From Jiangella anatolica (lineage in GTDB: Bacteria; Actinomycetota; Actinomycetes; Jiangellales; Jiangellaceae), in NCBI RefSeq assembly GCF_003236295.1, contig NZ_POTW01000033.1, positions 1 to 58,838 on the forward strand: DNA of 58,838 bases, read 5' to 3'. Of the stretch, positions 21,795-30,106 are shown one piece after another. A model generated the notes under the pieces. That model did no database searches and was not told the DNA's origin. It was given only the letters and a program-made list of their open reading frames with translations. The position numbers and the translations under genes were made by a program. Each line of letters opens with the position of its first letter. Position 1 is the first letter of the stretch.

Positions 21795-23276
21795 TCACGA
21801 CTGCCGGGCCTGCTGCTTGATCCGGTTGGTCAGTTCGGTGACCTGATTGAAGACGCTGCGCCGCTCGGCCATCAGCGTCCGGATCTTCCGCTCGGCGTGC
21901 ATGACCGTCGTGTGGTCGCGGCCGCCGAAGTGCTGGCCGATCTTCGGCAGCGACAGCTCGGTCAGCTCACGGCACAGGTACATCGCGATCTGCCGGGCCG
22001 TGACGAGCACGCGGCTGCGGCTGGTGCCCTGTAGGTCCTCGATGGTCAGGCCGAAGTAGGCCGACGTCTGCGCCATGATCGTGGCGGCGGTGATCTCCGG
22101 CCCGGAGTCGGTCGGCACCAGGTCGCGCAGCACGATCTCGGCCAGCGAGAGGTCGACCGGCTGCCGGTTGAGGCTGGCGAACGCCGTGACCCGGATCAGC
22201 GCGCCCTCGAGCTCACGGATGTTCGTGGCGATGCGGCTGGCGATGTACTCCAGCACGTCCGGCGAGACGTTGAGGTGATCCTGGGTGGCCTTCTTGGACA
22301 GGATCGCGATGCGGGTCTCGAGGTCCGGCGGCTGCACGTCGCACGTCAGGCCCCACTCGAACCGGTTGCGCAGGCGGTCCTCCAGCGCCGACAGCTGCTT
22401 CGGCGGCCGGTCGGACGTGATGACGATCTGCTTGTTCGCGTTGTGCAGCGTGTTGAACGTGTGGAAGAACTCCTCCTGCGTCTGGATCTTGCCCTCGAGG
22501 AACTGGATGTCATCGATGAGCAGGACGTCGACGTCGCGGTAGCGGCGCTGGAAGGCCGAGGCCTTGTCGTCGCGGATGGAGTTGATGAAGTCGTTGGTGA
22601 ACTCCTCCGAGCTCACGTAGCGCACCCGGGTGCCGGGGTACATCGTCCGCGTGTAGTGCCCGATCGCGTGCAGCAGGTGGGTCTTGCCCAGGCCGGACTC
22701 GCCGTAGACGTGCAGCGGGTTGTACGCCTTGCCGGGCGCCTCGGCGACGGCGACGGTGGCGGCGTGCGCGAACCGGTTGCTCGAGCCGATGACGAACGTG
22801 TCGAAGGTGTACCGCGGGTTGAGGTGCGGCTCGACGTCACCGCGCCGGGTGACGTCGGGCTGCGACCGCGGCGGCGGGAACGGCGCCTCGATGGCGGCGC
22901 TGACCAGCGGGATCTCCTCGGTGTCGACCGAGGACGACGGGCCCGGGTCGGTGCCACCGAGCGGGGGCGGCGGCGGGACGGGGTCGAGCAGCGCGCCGGG
23001 GACCCCGTCGGGCGGCGGGCTGACGCTCACGGCGAGGCCGACCGGACGGCCGATCACCGCCGACAGGGCGTCGATGATGTGCGAGCGCAGCCGCTGCTCG
23101 ACCTGGGCGCGGGCGAAGTCGCTGGGGACCGAGATGACCGCGGTGCCCTCGACGAGCGTGACCGGCCGGGCCTGCGACAGGAAGGCCCGTTGCTGCGGCC
23201 CGATCTCGATCGACTCCAGGTCGGTCAGCGCCTTGGCCCAGGCGGTGGCGAAGTCGGTTCCGGCCTCGTCTGCCAC
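21795..23276 (-). CDS. dnaA: Chromosomal replication initiator protein DnaA
   Basis: Initiator ATPase of 493 residues. Domain I (residues 1 to about 90) includes [16 protein letters not shown]. Domain II is a proline-rich linker. The AAA+ domain III has Walker [16 protein letters not shown] and Walker [15 protein letters not shown], with the sensor region [12 protein letters not shown]. Domain IV carries the DnaA-box-binding signature [15 protein letters not shown]. The GTG start is at 23276. DnaA boxes lie both upstream and downstream of the gene, so it probably autoregulates as well as initiating replication. Confidence 0.98.
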   Translation of the reverse strand: MADEAGTDFATAWAKALTDLESIEIGPQQRAFLSQARPVTLVEGTAVISVPSDFARAQVEQRLRSHIIDALSAVIGRPVGLAVSVSPPPDGVPGALLDPVPPPPPLGGTDPGPSSSVDTEEIPLVSAAIEAPFPPPRSQPDVTRRGDVEPHLNPRYTFDTFVIGSSNRFAHAATVAVAEAPGKAYNPLHVYGESGLGKTHLLHAIGHYTRTMYPGTRVRYVSSEEFTNDFINSIRDDKASAFQRRYRDVDVLLIDDIQFLEGKIQTQEEFFHTFNTLHNANKQIVITSDRPPKQLSALEDRLRNRFEWGLTCDVQPPDLETRIAILSKKATQDHLNVSPDVLEYIASRIATNIRELEGALIRVTAFASLNRQPVDLSLAEIVLRDLVPTDSGPEITAATIMAQTSAYFGLTIEDLQGTSRSRVLVTARQIAMYLCRELTELSLPKIGQHFGGRDHTTVMHAERKIRTLMAERRSVFNQVTELTNRIKQQARQS

Positions 23277-23600
23277 AGTTCACTCCAAACTGGCGGCAAC
23301 TGGCTGGCCACCCCCGTTGTCGTTGTCCACACGGTCGTCCACAGGGTGTGGAGGGTGTCGACACGTGCGTTTTGTCTCCATCCGCTCCATTGTGACCTGC
23401 GCGAACGCGGAGCCGGTTCGGGCCTGCCGGACCGGACGGACAGCGTGCTGGAGCACGTGACGCTAACAACATGCGGCCAGCGCTTCAACTGATGTCCACA
23501 GGTTGCCCCCAGATACCGGCGTGTCGTTGCCGGACTCGTGGTAATCGCGGGTGCCATGATGGGCGGTTGCGGCCGTCCGGTCAGGCCCGGGCCACCGAGT
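23277..23600. other. oriC-like segment upstream of dnaA with DnaA boxes
   Basis: This part of the dnaA-rpmH gap holds TTGTCCACA (23323-23331), TCGTCCACA (23335-23343) and ATGTCCACA (23492-23500), plus several half-boxes near 23347. Together with the cluster between dnaA and dnaN this gives DnaA boxes on both sides of the gene. The boxes close to the dnaA start may serve autoregulation, origin function or both. No gene is seen here. Confidence 0.65.
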
Positions 23601-23630
23601 TTGACCTGAGACGCGGCCACCGCGTACCGT
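23601..23630 (+). promoter_or_regulatory. Predicted rpmH promoter
   Basis: TTGACC (23601-23606) and TACCGT (23625-23630) are separated by 18 bp, which fits the actinobacterial housekeeping-sigma promoter. Transcription would start near 23637, giving the rpmH-rnpA mRNA a leader of about 115 nt. Confidence 0.65.
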
Positions 23631-23751
23631 AAATCGGTCCGACGAGGGCTCCTTTTGTCATGCCCGGGCGTTAGCTACCCGTGGATGATCGGATCCCGCA
23701 CGGCACCCCGAAGCACGCACATCTCTCATCGAACGACACAGGAGCCCGGAC

Positions 23752-23889
23752 GTGGTCAAGCGCACCTTCCAGCCGAACACCCGCCGTCGTGCGAAGACTC
23801 ACGGCTTCCGGCTGCGTATGCGTACGCGCGCCGGCCGTGCCATCCTCGCCGCCCGCCGCAGCAAGGGCCGTGCCAAGCTGTCCGCCTGA
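23752..23889 (+). CDS. rpmH: 50S ribosomal protein L34
   Basis: A 45-residue basic ribosomal protein beginning [20 protein letters not shown] and ending in the L34 tail ([17 protein letters not shown]). This is an exact family match. The GTG start has AGGAG 7 nt upstream. It is divergent from dnaA and first in the rpmH-rnpA-yidD-yidC-khpB-rsmG-parAB series, the universal origin-proximal order. It is shorter than many gene-finder cut-offs. Confidence 0.98.
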   Translation: MVKRTFQPNTRRRAKTHGFRLRMRTRAGRAILAARRSKGRAKLSA

Positions 23890-23926
23890 TCCGGCCGGCA
23901 CGCTTGCGCTCGCTCGACGATCAGAG

Positions 23927-24298
23927 GTGCTGAAGGCCGAACACCGGCTCCGGCGCTCAGCCGATTTCCGGGTGATCGTGCGCCGCGGTGTCCGCGTCGG
24001 GCGGCCGACCATGGTCGTGCATCTGCTGCCGGCCGGCGATTCCGCCGCCGCGGCCGATGCCGGCCCCGCGTCGGTGGGTCTGGTCGTCGGGCGCACGGTT
24101 GGGGGTGCAGTGGTGCGGAACACCGTGCGACGCCGGCTGCGCCACCTCCTCGCCGAGCGAGTCGACCGGCTCCCCACCGGCTCCAAGCTCGTCGTCCGCG
24201 CGCTGCCCGGTATCGCCGGCGCTCCCAGCTCCGCACTCGCGCGTGAGCTCGACGCGGCCATCGACCGCGCCGTGACCCGGGCGGAGCAACGGCGATGA
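23927..24298 (+). CDS. rnpA: Ribonuclease P protein component
   Basis: Protein subunit of RNase P, 123 residues, which assists the catalytic RNA in 5' maturation of tRNA. The N-terminus is MLKAEHRLRRSADFRVIVRRG. The family signature RNTVRRRLRHLL (RNR motif) lies near the middle, preceded by VGLVVGRTVGGAVVRN. The start is taken as GTG 23927, because this gives the standard L-x-x-x-x-R-L-R-R-S-x-D-F N-terminus. It lies 37 bp downstream of rpmH and overlaps yidD by 4 bp (ATGA). Confidence 0.95.
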   Translation: MLKAEHRLRRSADFRVIVRRGVRVGRPTMVVHLLPAGDSAAAADAGPASVGLVVGRTVGGAVVRNTVRRRLRHLLAERVDRLPTGSKLVVRALPGIAGAPSSALARELDAAIDRAVTRAEQRR

Positions 24299-24642
24299 AG
24301 ACCATCCTGGTGGCCCTGCTCAAGGGCTATCGCCTCGTCATCAGCCCGCTGTACGGGCAGACCTGCCGCTACTACCCGTCCTGCTCGGCGTACGCCTTGA
24401 GCTCGGTGGAGCGGCACGGTGCCCTGCGCGGAAGCTGGCTGACCCTGCGCCGGCTCGGCCGCTGCCACCCCTGGTGCGCCGGCGGCGTCGACCTCGTGCC
24501 CACCCGCGAGAACTACCGCTGGTGGGGCCGGGCCGCCGGGACTGACGGCGACGACGAGCCGCACGCGGCCCCGTCGCATCGAGCTTCCGCGCCGCGGGCG
24601 GACCTGCCGCCAGGCGCACCGACCTCTCTCCGAGGAGTCTGA
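24295..24642 (+). CDS. yidD: Membrane protein insertion efficiency factor YidD
   Basis: Small membrane-associated protein of 115 residues that aids YidC-dependent insertion. The signature region is GYRLVISPLYGQTCRYYPSCSAYALSSVERHG, with the paired cysteines and the CHPWCAGGVDLVP motif of the family. A disordered tail of about 35 residues follows. The ATG overlaps the rnpA stop and yidC follows 7 bp later. Confidence 0.95.
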   Translation: MKTILVALLKGYRLVISPLYGQTCRYYPSCSAYALSSVERHGALRGSWLTLRRLGRCHPWCAGGVDLVPTRENYRWWGRAAGTDGDDEPHAAPSHRASAPRADLPPGAPTSLRGV

Positions 24643-24649
24643 TACACCC

Positions 24650-25579
24650 GTGGATACCATCCTCGCGCCGTTGTACTACCTGGTCAGCTGGATCATGATC
24701 GGCTGGCACTGGCTCTTCTCAGAGCTGCTCGGCATCAGCCACGACGGCGCCAACTGGGCGCTGGCCATCATCGGCCTTGTGGTGGTCATCCGCATCCTGC
24801 TCATCCCGCTGTTCGTGCGGCAGATCAAGTCGCAGCGGCGCATGCAGATCCTCCAGCCGCAGCTGCGCGAGCTGCGGAAGAAGTACAAGGGCGATCGCGA
24901 GCGTCTCCAGCAGGAGATGATGAAGCTCTACAAGGACACCGGGACCAACCCGTTCTCGTCCTGCCTGCCCATCCTGCTCCAGGCGCCGTTCCTGTTCGCC
25001 CTGTTCCGGGTGCTCGACGGTGTCGCGAAGGGGCACGAGCGCGGCGCCTTCACCAGCCAGCCGGAGCTGTTCGAGTCCGCCGGCCAGGCCGAGATCTTCG
25101 GCGCCCGGCTCGCCGACACCTTCCTGAACGCCGACACCATCAACACCCGGATCATCGCCGCGGTGATGGTCGTGCTGATGGTCGTCACGCAGTTCATCAC
25201 GCAGCGCCAGATCATGCGCAAGAACATGCCGAAGGAGGCCCTGGAGGGCCCGTTCGCGCAGCAGCAGAAGATCCTGCTGTACGTGCTGCCGCTGGTGTTC
25301 GCGTTCTCCGGCGTCTACTTCCCGCTCGGCACCGTCCTCTACTGGCTCACGTCGAACCTCTGGACCATGGGCCAGCAGCTGTACGTCATCCGGCGGATGC
25401 CGGCGCCCGGCACGGAGGCCGAGAAGGCGCATCAGCGACGGCTTGAGGAGAAGGCCCGCAAGAAGGGCGTCGCACTGCCGACACCCGACACCGGCGAGAC
25501 CGAGCAGGAGCCGGAGAACACGCAGGTGGTCCGGCGGCAACCCAAGAAGACCTCGCGCTCGCAGCGCAAGAAGAAGTAG
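24650..25579 (+). CDS. yidC: Membrane protein insertase YidC
   Basis: Oxa1/YidC-type insertase of 309 residues in the cytoplasmic membrane. Expected helices are near residues 2-20, 35-55 (WALAIIGLVVVIRILLIPLFVRQ), 105-122, 165-180, and 205-240 (LLYVLPLVFAFSGVYFPLGTVLYWLTSNLW). The positively charged hairpin KSQRRMQILQPQLRELRKKYKGD and the conserved Arg in TM2 of the hydrophilic groove are present. The C-terminus is basic (QRKKK), as in YidC proteins that contact ribosomes. The start is GTG at 24650. It is coupled within the rnpA-yidD-yidC-khpB operon. Confidence 0.96.
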   Translation: MDTILAPLYYLVSWIMIGWHWLFSELLGISHDGANWALAIIGLVVVIRILLIPLFVRQIKSQRRMQILQPQLRELRKKYKGDRERLQQEMMKLYKDTGTNPFSSCLPILLQAPFLFALFRVLDGVAKGHERGAFTSQPELFESAGQAEIFGARLADTFLNADTINTRIIAAVMVVLMVVTQFITQRQIMRKNMPKEALEGPFAQQQKILLYVLPLVFAFSGVYFPLGTVLYWLTSNLWTMGQQLYVIRRMPAPGTEAEKAHQRRLEEKARKKGVALPTPDTGETEQEPENTQVVRRQPKKTSRSQRKKK

Positions 25580-25588
25580 AAGGAGTCG

Positions 25589-26113
25589 ATGGTGAGCGAC
25601 GCTGGCACGGAGCTGGATGTGGCGCAGGAACGCGAGACCGAGGCCGGGGAGGGCACGGCGAAGCGGCTCGAACGCGAGGGCGACATCGCGGCGGACTACC
25701 TGGAGGAACTGCTCGACATCGCCGACCTCGACGGCGACATCGACATGGACGTCGAGGGCGACCGCGCGGTCGTCTCGATCGTCGGTGACGGCCTCGACGC
25801 GCTGATCGGCGAGGACGGCAAGGTGCTCGAGGCGCTGCAGGAGCTGACCCGGCTGGCGGTGGTCCGCGAGACCGGCGAGCGCAGCCGGCTCATGCTCGAC
25901 GTCGGTGGCTTCCGGGCCAACCGGCGGGCCGAGGTGCTGGAGCTGGCGAAGCGGGTGATCGAGGCGGTCCGGACGTCCGGCGAGCCGGAGTCGCTGGGCG
26001 CGATGTCCCCGTTCGAGCGGAAGGTCGTCCATGACGCCGTCGCCGACGCGGGCCTGCGCAGCGAGTCGGAGGGCGAGGAGCCCCGGCGCTACGTCGTGGT
26101 GATGCCCGCCTAG
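25589..26113 (+). CDS. khpB: KhpB/Jag family RNA-binding protein (KH and R3H domains)
   Basis: RNA-binding protein of 174 residues with a short acidic N-terminus. A KH-like domain ([38 protein letters not shown]) is followed by a C-terminal R3H domain: [33 protein letters not shown]. The R3H Arg-x3-His core (ERKVVHD) and the SEGEEPRR loop are intact. There is no Jag-N domain. It sits between yidC and rsmG as usual (Rv3920c position in M. tuberculosis). AAGGAG lies 5-6 nt before the ATG. It overlaps the rsmG GTG by one base. Confidence 0.92.
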   Translation: MVSDAGTELDVAQERETEAGEGTAKRLEREGDIAADYLEELLDIADLDGDIDMDVEGDRAVVSIVGDGLDALIGEDGKVLEALQELTRLAVVRETGERSRLMLDVGGFRANRRAEVLELAKRVIEAVRTSGEPESLGAMSPFERKVVHDAVADAGLRSESEGEEPRRYVVVMPA

Positions 26114-26847
26114 TGGTGCGTGTTTCACGTGAAACAACACGATTGAAACTCTCTGGAGGCCGAGTCTTGGACGACGTTCTCGCCGTGCCGGACTCGGCCT
26201 CCGCCGTGTTCGGGGACCGGCTGGAGCTGGCGGTGGCGTACGCCGCACAGCTCGCCGGCGCCGGCATCGAACGCGGCCTGCTCGGCCCGCGGGAGGTCCC
26301 GCGGATCTGGGATCGGCACATCCTGAACTCGGCCGTTGTCGCCGAGCTCGTCGACGAGGGCCGCGTCGTCGCGGACGTGGGTTCCGGTGCGGGGCTGCCG
26401 GGTATACCTCTGGCGATCGCCCGACCCGATCTCGAGGTCGTGCTGATCGAGCCCCTGCTGCGGCGCAGTGAGTTCCTGACGGAGACCGTCGCCGCGCTCG
26501 GGCTGGACGGCGTGAGCGTTCTGCGCTCGCGCTCGGAGGACGTCCGGCCACGAGCCCGGTTCGACGTCGTGACGGCCCGCGCGGTCGCGCCGATGGATCG
26601 GCTGGCCGGTTGGACGCTGCCGCTGCTGCGGCCCGGCGGCGTGCTGCTGGCGCTCAAGGGCCGGTCGGTTTCCGAAGAGTTGGCCGATTCCGCCGCGTCA
26701 TTGGCGAGAATGGGCGCGGCGTCGTGGAGAGTTGAGGAGGCCGGTGCAGGTGTGGTCGACCCGGTGACGCGGGTGGCCGTCGTGGTCGCCGGCAGTTCGG
26801 GGACGGGGCCGAAGAAGGACGTACGACAACGGAGGACGAAGAGATGA
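26113..26847 (+). CDS. rsmG: 16S rRNA (guanine-527-N7) methyltransferase RsmG
   Basis: SAM-dependent methyltransferase that modifies G527 of 16S rRNA, 244 residues. The SAM-binding motif is [21 protein letters not shown], followed by [10 protein letters not shown] and the catalytic-region [19 protein letters not shown]. The start could be GTG 26113 (overlapping the khpB stop) or GTG 26116. A perfect parS (26121-26136) lies in the first codons and is read as VSRET. Loss-of-function in this gene gives low-level streptomycin resistance in other bacteria. The 3' end overlaps parA by 4 bp. Confidence 0.95.
   Translation: MVRVSRETTRLKLSGGRVLDDVLAVPDSASAVFGDRLELAVAYAAQLAGAGIERGLLGPREVPRIWDRHILNSAVVAELVDEGRVVADVGSGAGLPGIPLAIARPDLEVVLIEPLLRRSEFLTETVAALGLDGVSVLRSRSEDVRPRARFDVVTARAVAPMDRLAGWTLPLLRPGGVLLALKGRSVSEELADSAASLARMGAASWRVEEAGAGVVDPVTRVAVVVAGSSGTGPKKDVRQRRTKR
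26121..26136. other. parS centromere site (perfect 16-mer)
   Basis: TGTTTCACGTGAAACA is an exact match to the bacterial parS consensus and lies within the 5' end of rsmG, 2.9 kb from dnaA. ParB encoded 2 kb downstream is the expected ligand, nucleating the partition complex and SMC loading near the origin. Confidence 0.97.
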
Positions 26848-28001
26848 CCGATACCACCGTCGTGGCGGGCCTGGGCTGGCCCGCAGCCGGTGGGGTCGTC
26901 GCAGTCGACAGCGCTACGGGGGAACGGCGGTCGGCCAACGGCTGGCCGCGGCTCAGTGGGACCATAGATACGACGGGCGGACCGTCGAACCTGGAGCGTG
27001 AGATTTCGGTGAATGCGGGCGACCGACCGGCCGAACCGGCCGCGAGCACCCACGTACGTTCGACGGCAGATCTGGCGGAGTTCGCGATGTCAGGCTCGCT
27101 GGCCGACCTGGACACCCCGATCGCCCGTGAGGCGGCGGTCGCACTCATGGCGGTCGGACGGCGGACGGCACCGATGCCGCAGCCGGACCAGCTGCGCATC
27201 ATGGTCGTCGCGAACCAGAAGGGCGGCGTCGGCAAGACCACGACGACGGTGAACCTGGCCGCCGCGCTCGCCGTCAGCGGGCTGCGCGTGCTCGTCATCG
27301 ACCTCGACCCGCAGGGCAACGCGTCGACGGCCCTGGGCATCGACCACCACGCCGAGATCCCCAGCATCTACGACGTCATGGTGGAGGAGACCCCCATCGG
27401 CGACGTCGTGCAGAAGGTCGAGGAGATCGACGGCCTCTGGTGCGTGCCCGCCACCATCGACCTCGCCGGCGCCGAGATCGAGCTGGTCTCGATGGTGGCC
27501 CGCGAGTCGCGCATGCGGAAAGCTCTCGACCAGCACCTGCAGACGCCCGGCGTCGAGTACGACTACGTGTTCATCGACTGCCCGCCGTCGCTCGGGTTGC
27601 TCACGGTGAACGCGCTGGTCGGCGGCGACGAAGTCCTGATTCCGATCCAGTGCGAGTACTACGCGCTGGAGGGCCTGAGCCAACTGCTCAAGAACATCGA
27701 CATGGTCCGCGCCCACCTCAACCGCGAGCTCGCGGTCTCGACGATCCTGCTCACCATGTACGACGGCCGCACCCGGCTGGCCGCGCAGGTGGCGGACGAG
27801 GTCCGCCGGCACTTCGGTGACACCGTGCTGCGGACGGCGATCCCGCGCTCGGTCCGCATCAGCGAGGCGCCGAGCTACGGTCAGACCGTGATGACGTACG
27901 ACGCCGCGTCCAGTGGCGCGCTGTCGTATCTGGAAGCCGCGCGCGAGATCGCGGAGCGGGGAGCATCGGGCAGTACATCTGGGGAGACGAGTGATGGCTG
28001 A
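26844..28001 (+). CDS. parA: Chromosome-partitioning ATPase ParA (Soj)
   Basis: ParA/Soj ATPase of 385 residues that acts with ParB-parS in origin segregation. The deviant Walker A KGGVGKT is at residues 126-132, followed by [24 protein letters not shown] and a C-terminal [17 protein letters not shown]. An N-terminal extension of about 115 residues, longer than the classic Soj, precedes the P-loop. An internal ATG at 27087 with GGCGGAG upstream is an alternative start, giving a conventional length. The upstream ATG is preferred because it overlaps the rsmG stop (ATGA) and has GGAGG 9 nt upstream. parB overlaps the 3' end by 8 bp. Confidence 0.95.
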   Translation: MTDTTVVAGLGWPAAGGVVAVDSATGERRSANGWPRLSGTIDTTGGPSNLEREISVNAGDRPAEPAASTHVRSTADLAEFAMSGSLADLDTPIAREAAVALMAVGRRTAPMPQPDQLRIMVVANQKGGVGKTTTTVNLAAALAVSGLRVLVIDLDPQGNASTALGIDHHAEIPSIYDVMVEETPIGDVVQKVEEIDGLWCVPATIDLAGAEIELVSMVARESRMRKALDQHLQTPGVEYDYVFIDCPPSLGLLTVNALVGGDEVLIPIQCEYYALEGLSQLLKNIDMVRAHLNRELAVSTILLTMYDGRTRLAAQVADEVRRHFGDTVLRTAIPRSVRISEAPSYGQTVMTYDAASSGALSYLEAAREIAERGASGSTSGETSDG

Positions 28002-29010
28002 GAAGAGGCGGGGGTTGGGGCGCGGTCTCGGCGCCCTGATCCCGACGGGGGACCCGGCAAGCGGCGACGCGCTGCGCAAGGCGCCGGTGGACGTCTTCTT
28101 CCCCAGCAACGGCTCGTCCGTCGTTTCACGTGAAACGACGGACGACGACGGTGGGGACCTGCTCCCCGTCGACGGCGCCACGTTCGCGGAGATCCCGGTC
28201 GACTCGATCGTGCCGAACCTGCGGCAGCCGCGGCAGATCTTCGACGAGGACGCGCTGGCCGAGCTGGTGTCGTCCATCCAGGAGGTCGGCCTGCTGCAGC
28301 CGATCGTCGTCCGGCAGCTGGAGACCGGCCGCTACGAGCTGGTCATGGGTGAGCGACGGTGGCGGGCCACCAAAGAGGCCGGCTTCCCGACCATCCCGGC
28401 GATCGTCCGCACCACCCGCGACGACGACATGCTGCGCGACGCGCTGCTGGAGAACCTGCACCGCAGCCAGCTCAACCCGCTGGAGGAGGCGGCCGCCTAC
28501 CAGCAGCTGCTGGACGACTTCGGCTGCACGCACGACGAGCTCGCGGTGCGCATCAAGCGCAGCCGGCCGCAGATCTCCAACACGCTGCGGCTGCTGAAGC
28601 TGCCGCCCCTGGTGCAGCGCCGGGTCGCCGCCGGCATCCTCTCGGCTGGGCATGCACGCGCTCTGCTCGGTCTCGGCGACGGCGCGGCGCAGGAGCGGCT
28701 CGCCCAGCGGATCGTCGCCGAGGGCCTCAGCGTCCGCTCCGTCGAGGAGATCGTCTCGCTGGACGACGCCGAGACGCCCAAGTCACGCGCTCGTCGTTCC
28801 GCCCGCCCGGTCGCGCCACGGCTCGGCGACATCGCCGCCGCCCTCTCCGAGCGGCTGGACACCCGGGTGAAGGTCGACCTCGGCCGCTCGAAGGGCAAGG
28901 TGACCATCGAGTTCGCCAGCCTCGACGACCTCGAGCGCATCGTGAGCACCATTGACCCCCGGATGGCGAAGGCCGTCCGCGACGCCGACGGCGCTACCGC
29001 GTCCGACTGA
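27994..29010 (+). CDS. parB: Chromosome-partitioning protein ParB
   Basis: CTP-dependent DNA clamp of 338 residues that loads at parS. The N-terminal ParA-activating motif is [14 protein letters not shown], near the start. The CTPase/ParB box contains [34 protein letters not shown] and [12 protein letters not shown], then [20 protein letters not shown]. The HTH follows ([23 protein letters not shown]). The C-terminal dimerisation domain ends [18 protein letters not shown]. The ATG at 27994 with GGGGAG upstream overlaps the parA stop by 8 bp. A second exact parS core (28123-28136) is embedded in the gene and is read as VSRETT. Confidence 0.97.
   Translation: MAEKRRGLGRGLGALIPTGDPASGDALRKAPVDVFFPSNGSSVVSRETTDDDGGDLLPVDGATFAEIPVDSIVPNLRQPRQIFDEDALAELVSSIQEVGLLQPIVVRQLETGRYELVMGERRWRATKEAGFPTIPAIVRTTRDDDMLRDALLENLHRSQLNPLEEAAAYQQLLDDFGCTHDELAVRIKRSRPQISNTLRLLKLPPLVQRRVAAGILSAGHARALLGLGDGAAQERLAQRIVAEGLSVRSVEEIVSLDDAETPKSRARRSARPVAPRLGDIAAALSERLDTRVKVDLGRSKGKVTIEFASLDDLERIVSTIDPRMAKAVRDADGATASD
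28120..28139. other. parS centromere site within parB
   Basis: GTCGTTTCACGTGAAACGAC is a 20-bp perfect palindrome that contains the 14-bp core GTTTCACGTGAAAC exactly. It differs from the textbook 16-mer only at the two outermost bases (C/G instead of T/A). It lies inside the parB coding region, 2.0 kb from the rsmG parS. Confidence 0.95.
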
Positions 29011-29016
29011 CGTCCG

Positions 29017-29107
29017 GTCGGCGGGCGGGGATGCCGTCCCCGCCCGCCTCGCTCGTTCCTCGCTCGGACGCCCGCGCCTACCCCTGACGGCATCCCCGCC
29101 CGCCGAC
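29017..29107. repeat. 22-bp perfect inverted repeat with nested hairpin, between parB and ddl-like gene
   Basis: 29017-29038 is the exact reverse complement of 29086-29107 (22 of 22 bases), separated by 47 nt. Inside the left arm and adjoining sequence, GGGCGGGGA (29024-29032) pairs with TCCCCGCCC (29038-29046) around a 5-nt loop. The two structures are mutually exclusive. It lies between convergent genes and may be a bidirectional terminator. Confidence 0.85.
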
Positions 29108-29130
29108 CTGGCTGGTCTGTCGGCTTGCGG

Positions 29131-30090
29131 TCAGCCGTCGTGTCGGCGAGAAACGGCAGAAGCGAGCAGCTCGTGGGCCAGGACGCCGAGGTCGAGCCCG
29201 GCCGCCTGGACCGACTGCGGCAGCAGTGAGGTCTCCGTCATGCCCGGTGCGACGTTGACGTCCAGCAACCACGGCACGCCGTCGCGATCGACGATGAGGT
29301 CGGTGCGGGACAGGTCGCTGAGGCCCAGCGTCTGGTGCGCCGCCACCGCGACCTCCGCCACGGCCCTCGCCGCGACCTCGTCGAGCCGGGCCGGCACGAA
29401 GAACTCCGTCGCGCCGGCCGTGTAGCGGGCGTGGTAGTCGTACGTCCCGGACTCAGGCACGATCTCGACCGCCGGCAGCGCGCGCGGCCCGTCGCCGGTG
29501 TCGAGCACGGACACGGCGACCTCGGTGCCGTCGACCCAGCGCTCGATCAGCGCCCGCTCGCCGTAGGCGAAGCACTCCACCATGGCCGCGGGCAGTTCGG
29601 CTGCCGAGCGGACCACCGTCGTGCCCAGCGCGGAGCCGCCGCGAGCCGGCTTCACCACCAGCGGCAGCCCGAGCCGGGCGACCAGCGCGTCCAGCAGCAC
29701 GCCGGCGCCCAGCTCGCGGAACGTCGACTGCGACAGCACCGTCGACTCCGGGGTGGCGATGCCGGCCCGGCGCACGATCGCCTTCGCGACCGGCTTGTCG
29801 AAGGCCAGCCGGCACGCCGCCGGCGCCGAGCCCACGTACGGCAGCCCGGCCAGCGACAGCACCTCCTGGATCGCGCCGTCCTCGCCGGAGACGCCGTGCA
29901 GCAGCGGGAACACGACGTGCGGGGGATCCTGGCGCAGAGACGCGAGCAGGTCGGCGTCGGCGTCGCGCTGTTCCACGTCGAGACCGACCTCACGCAGGGC
30001 CTCGGCCACCCGCCGCCCCGAGCGCAGCGAGACGTCGCGCTCGTGCGACAGGCCGCCGGCGAGGACGAGGACGCGGCCGAGATCACTCAT
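29131..30090 (-). CDS. D-alanine--D-alanine ligase family ATP-grasp protein
   Basis: ATP-grasp ligase of 319 residues resembling Ddl, which makes the D-Ala-D-Ala dipeptide for peptidoglycan. It has the N-terminal GGLSHERDVSLRSGRRVAEAL loop and the VVFPLLHGVSGEDGAIQEVLSLAGLPYVGS motif. ATP-grasp motifs are PLVVKPARGGSALGTTVV and IERWVDGTEVAVSVL, and the end is LLDVNVAPGMTETSLLPQ. These match Ddl well. A main ddl normally lies elsewhere in actinobacterial genomes, so this may be a second, origin-linked copy or a specialised ligase. It lies 16 bp downstream of the aminotransferase gene, so the two are probably co-transcribed. Confidence 0.8.
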   Translation of the reverse strand: MSDLGRVLVLAGGLSHERDVSLRSGRRVAEALREVGLDVEQRDADADLLASLRQDPPHVVFPLLHGVSGEDGAIQEVLSLAGLPYVGSAPAACRLAFDKPVAKAIVRRAGIATPESTVLSQSTFRELGAGVLLDALVARLGLPLVVKPARGGSALGTTVVRSAAELPAAMVECFAYGERALIERWVDGTEVAVSVLDTGDGPRALPAVEIVPESGTYDYHARYTAGATEFFVPARLDEVAARAVAEVAVAAHQTLGLSDLSRTDLIVDRDGVPWLLDVNVAPGMTETSLLPQSVQAAGLDLGVLAHELLASAVSRRHDG

Positions 30091-30106
30091 GCTGGAACGA
30101 AACCCC

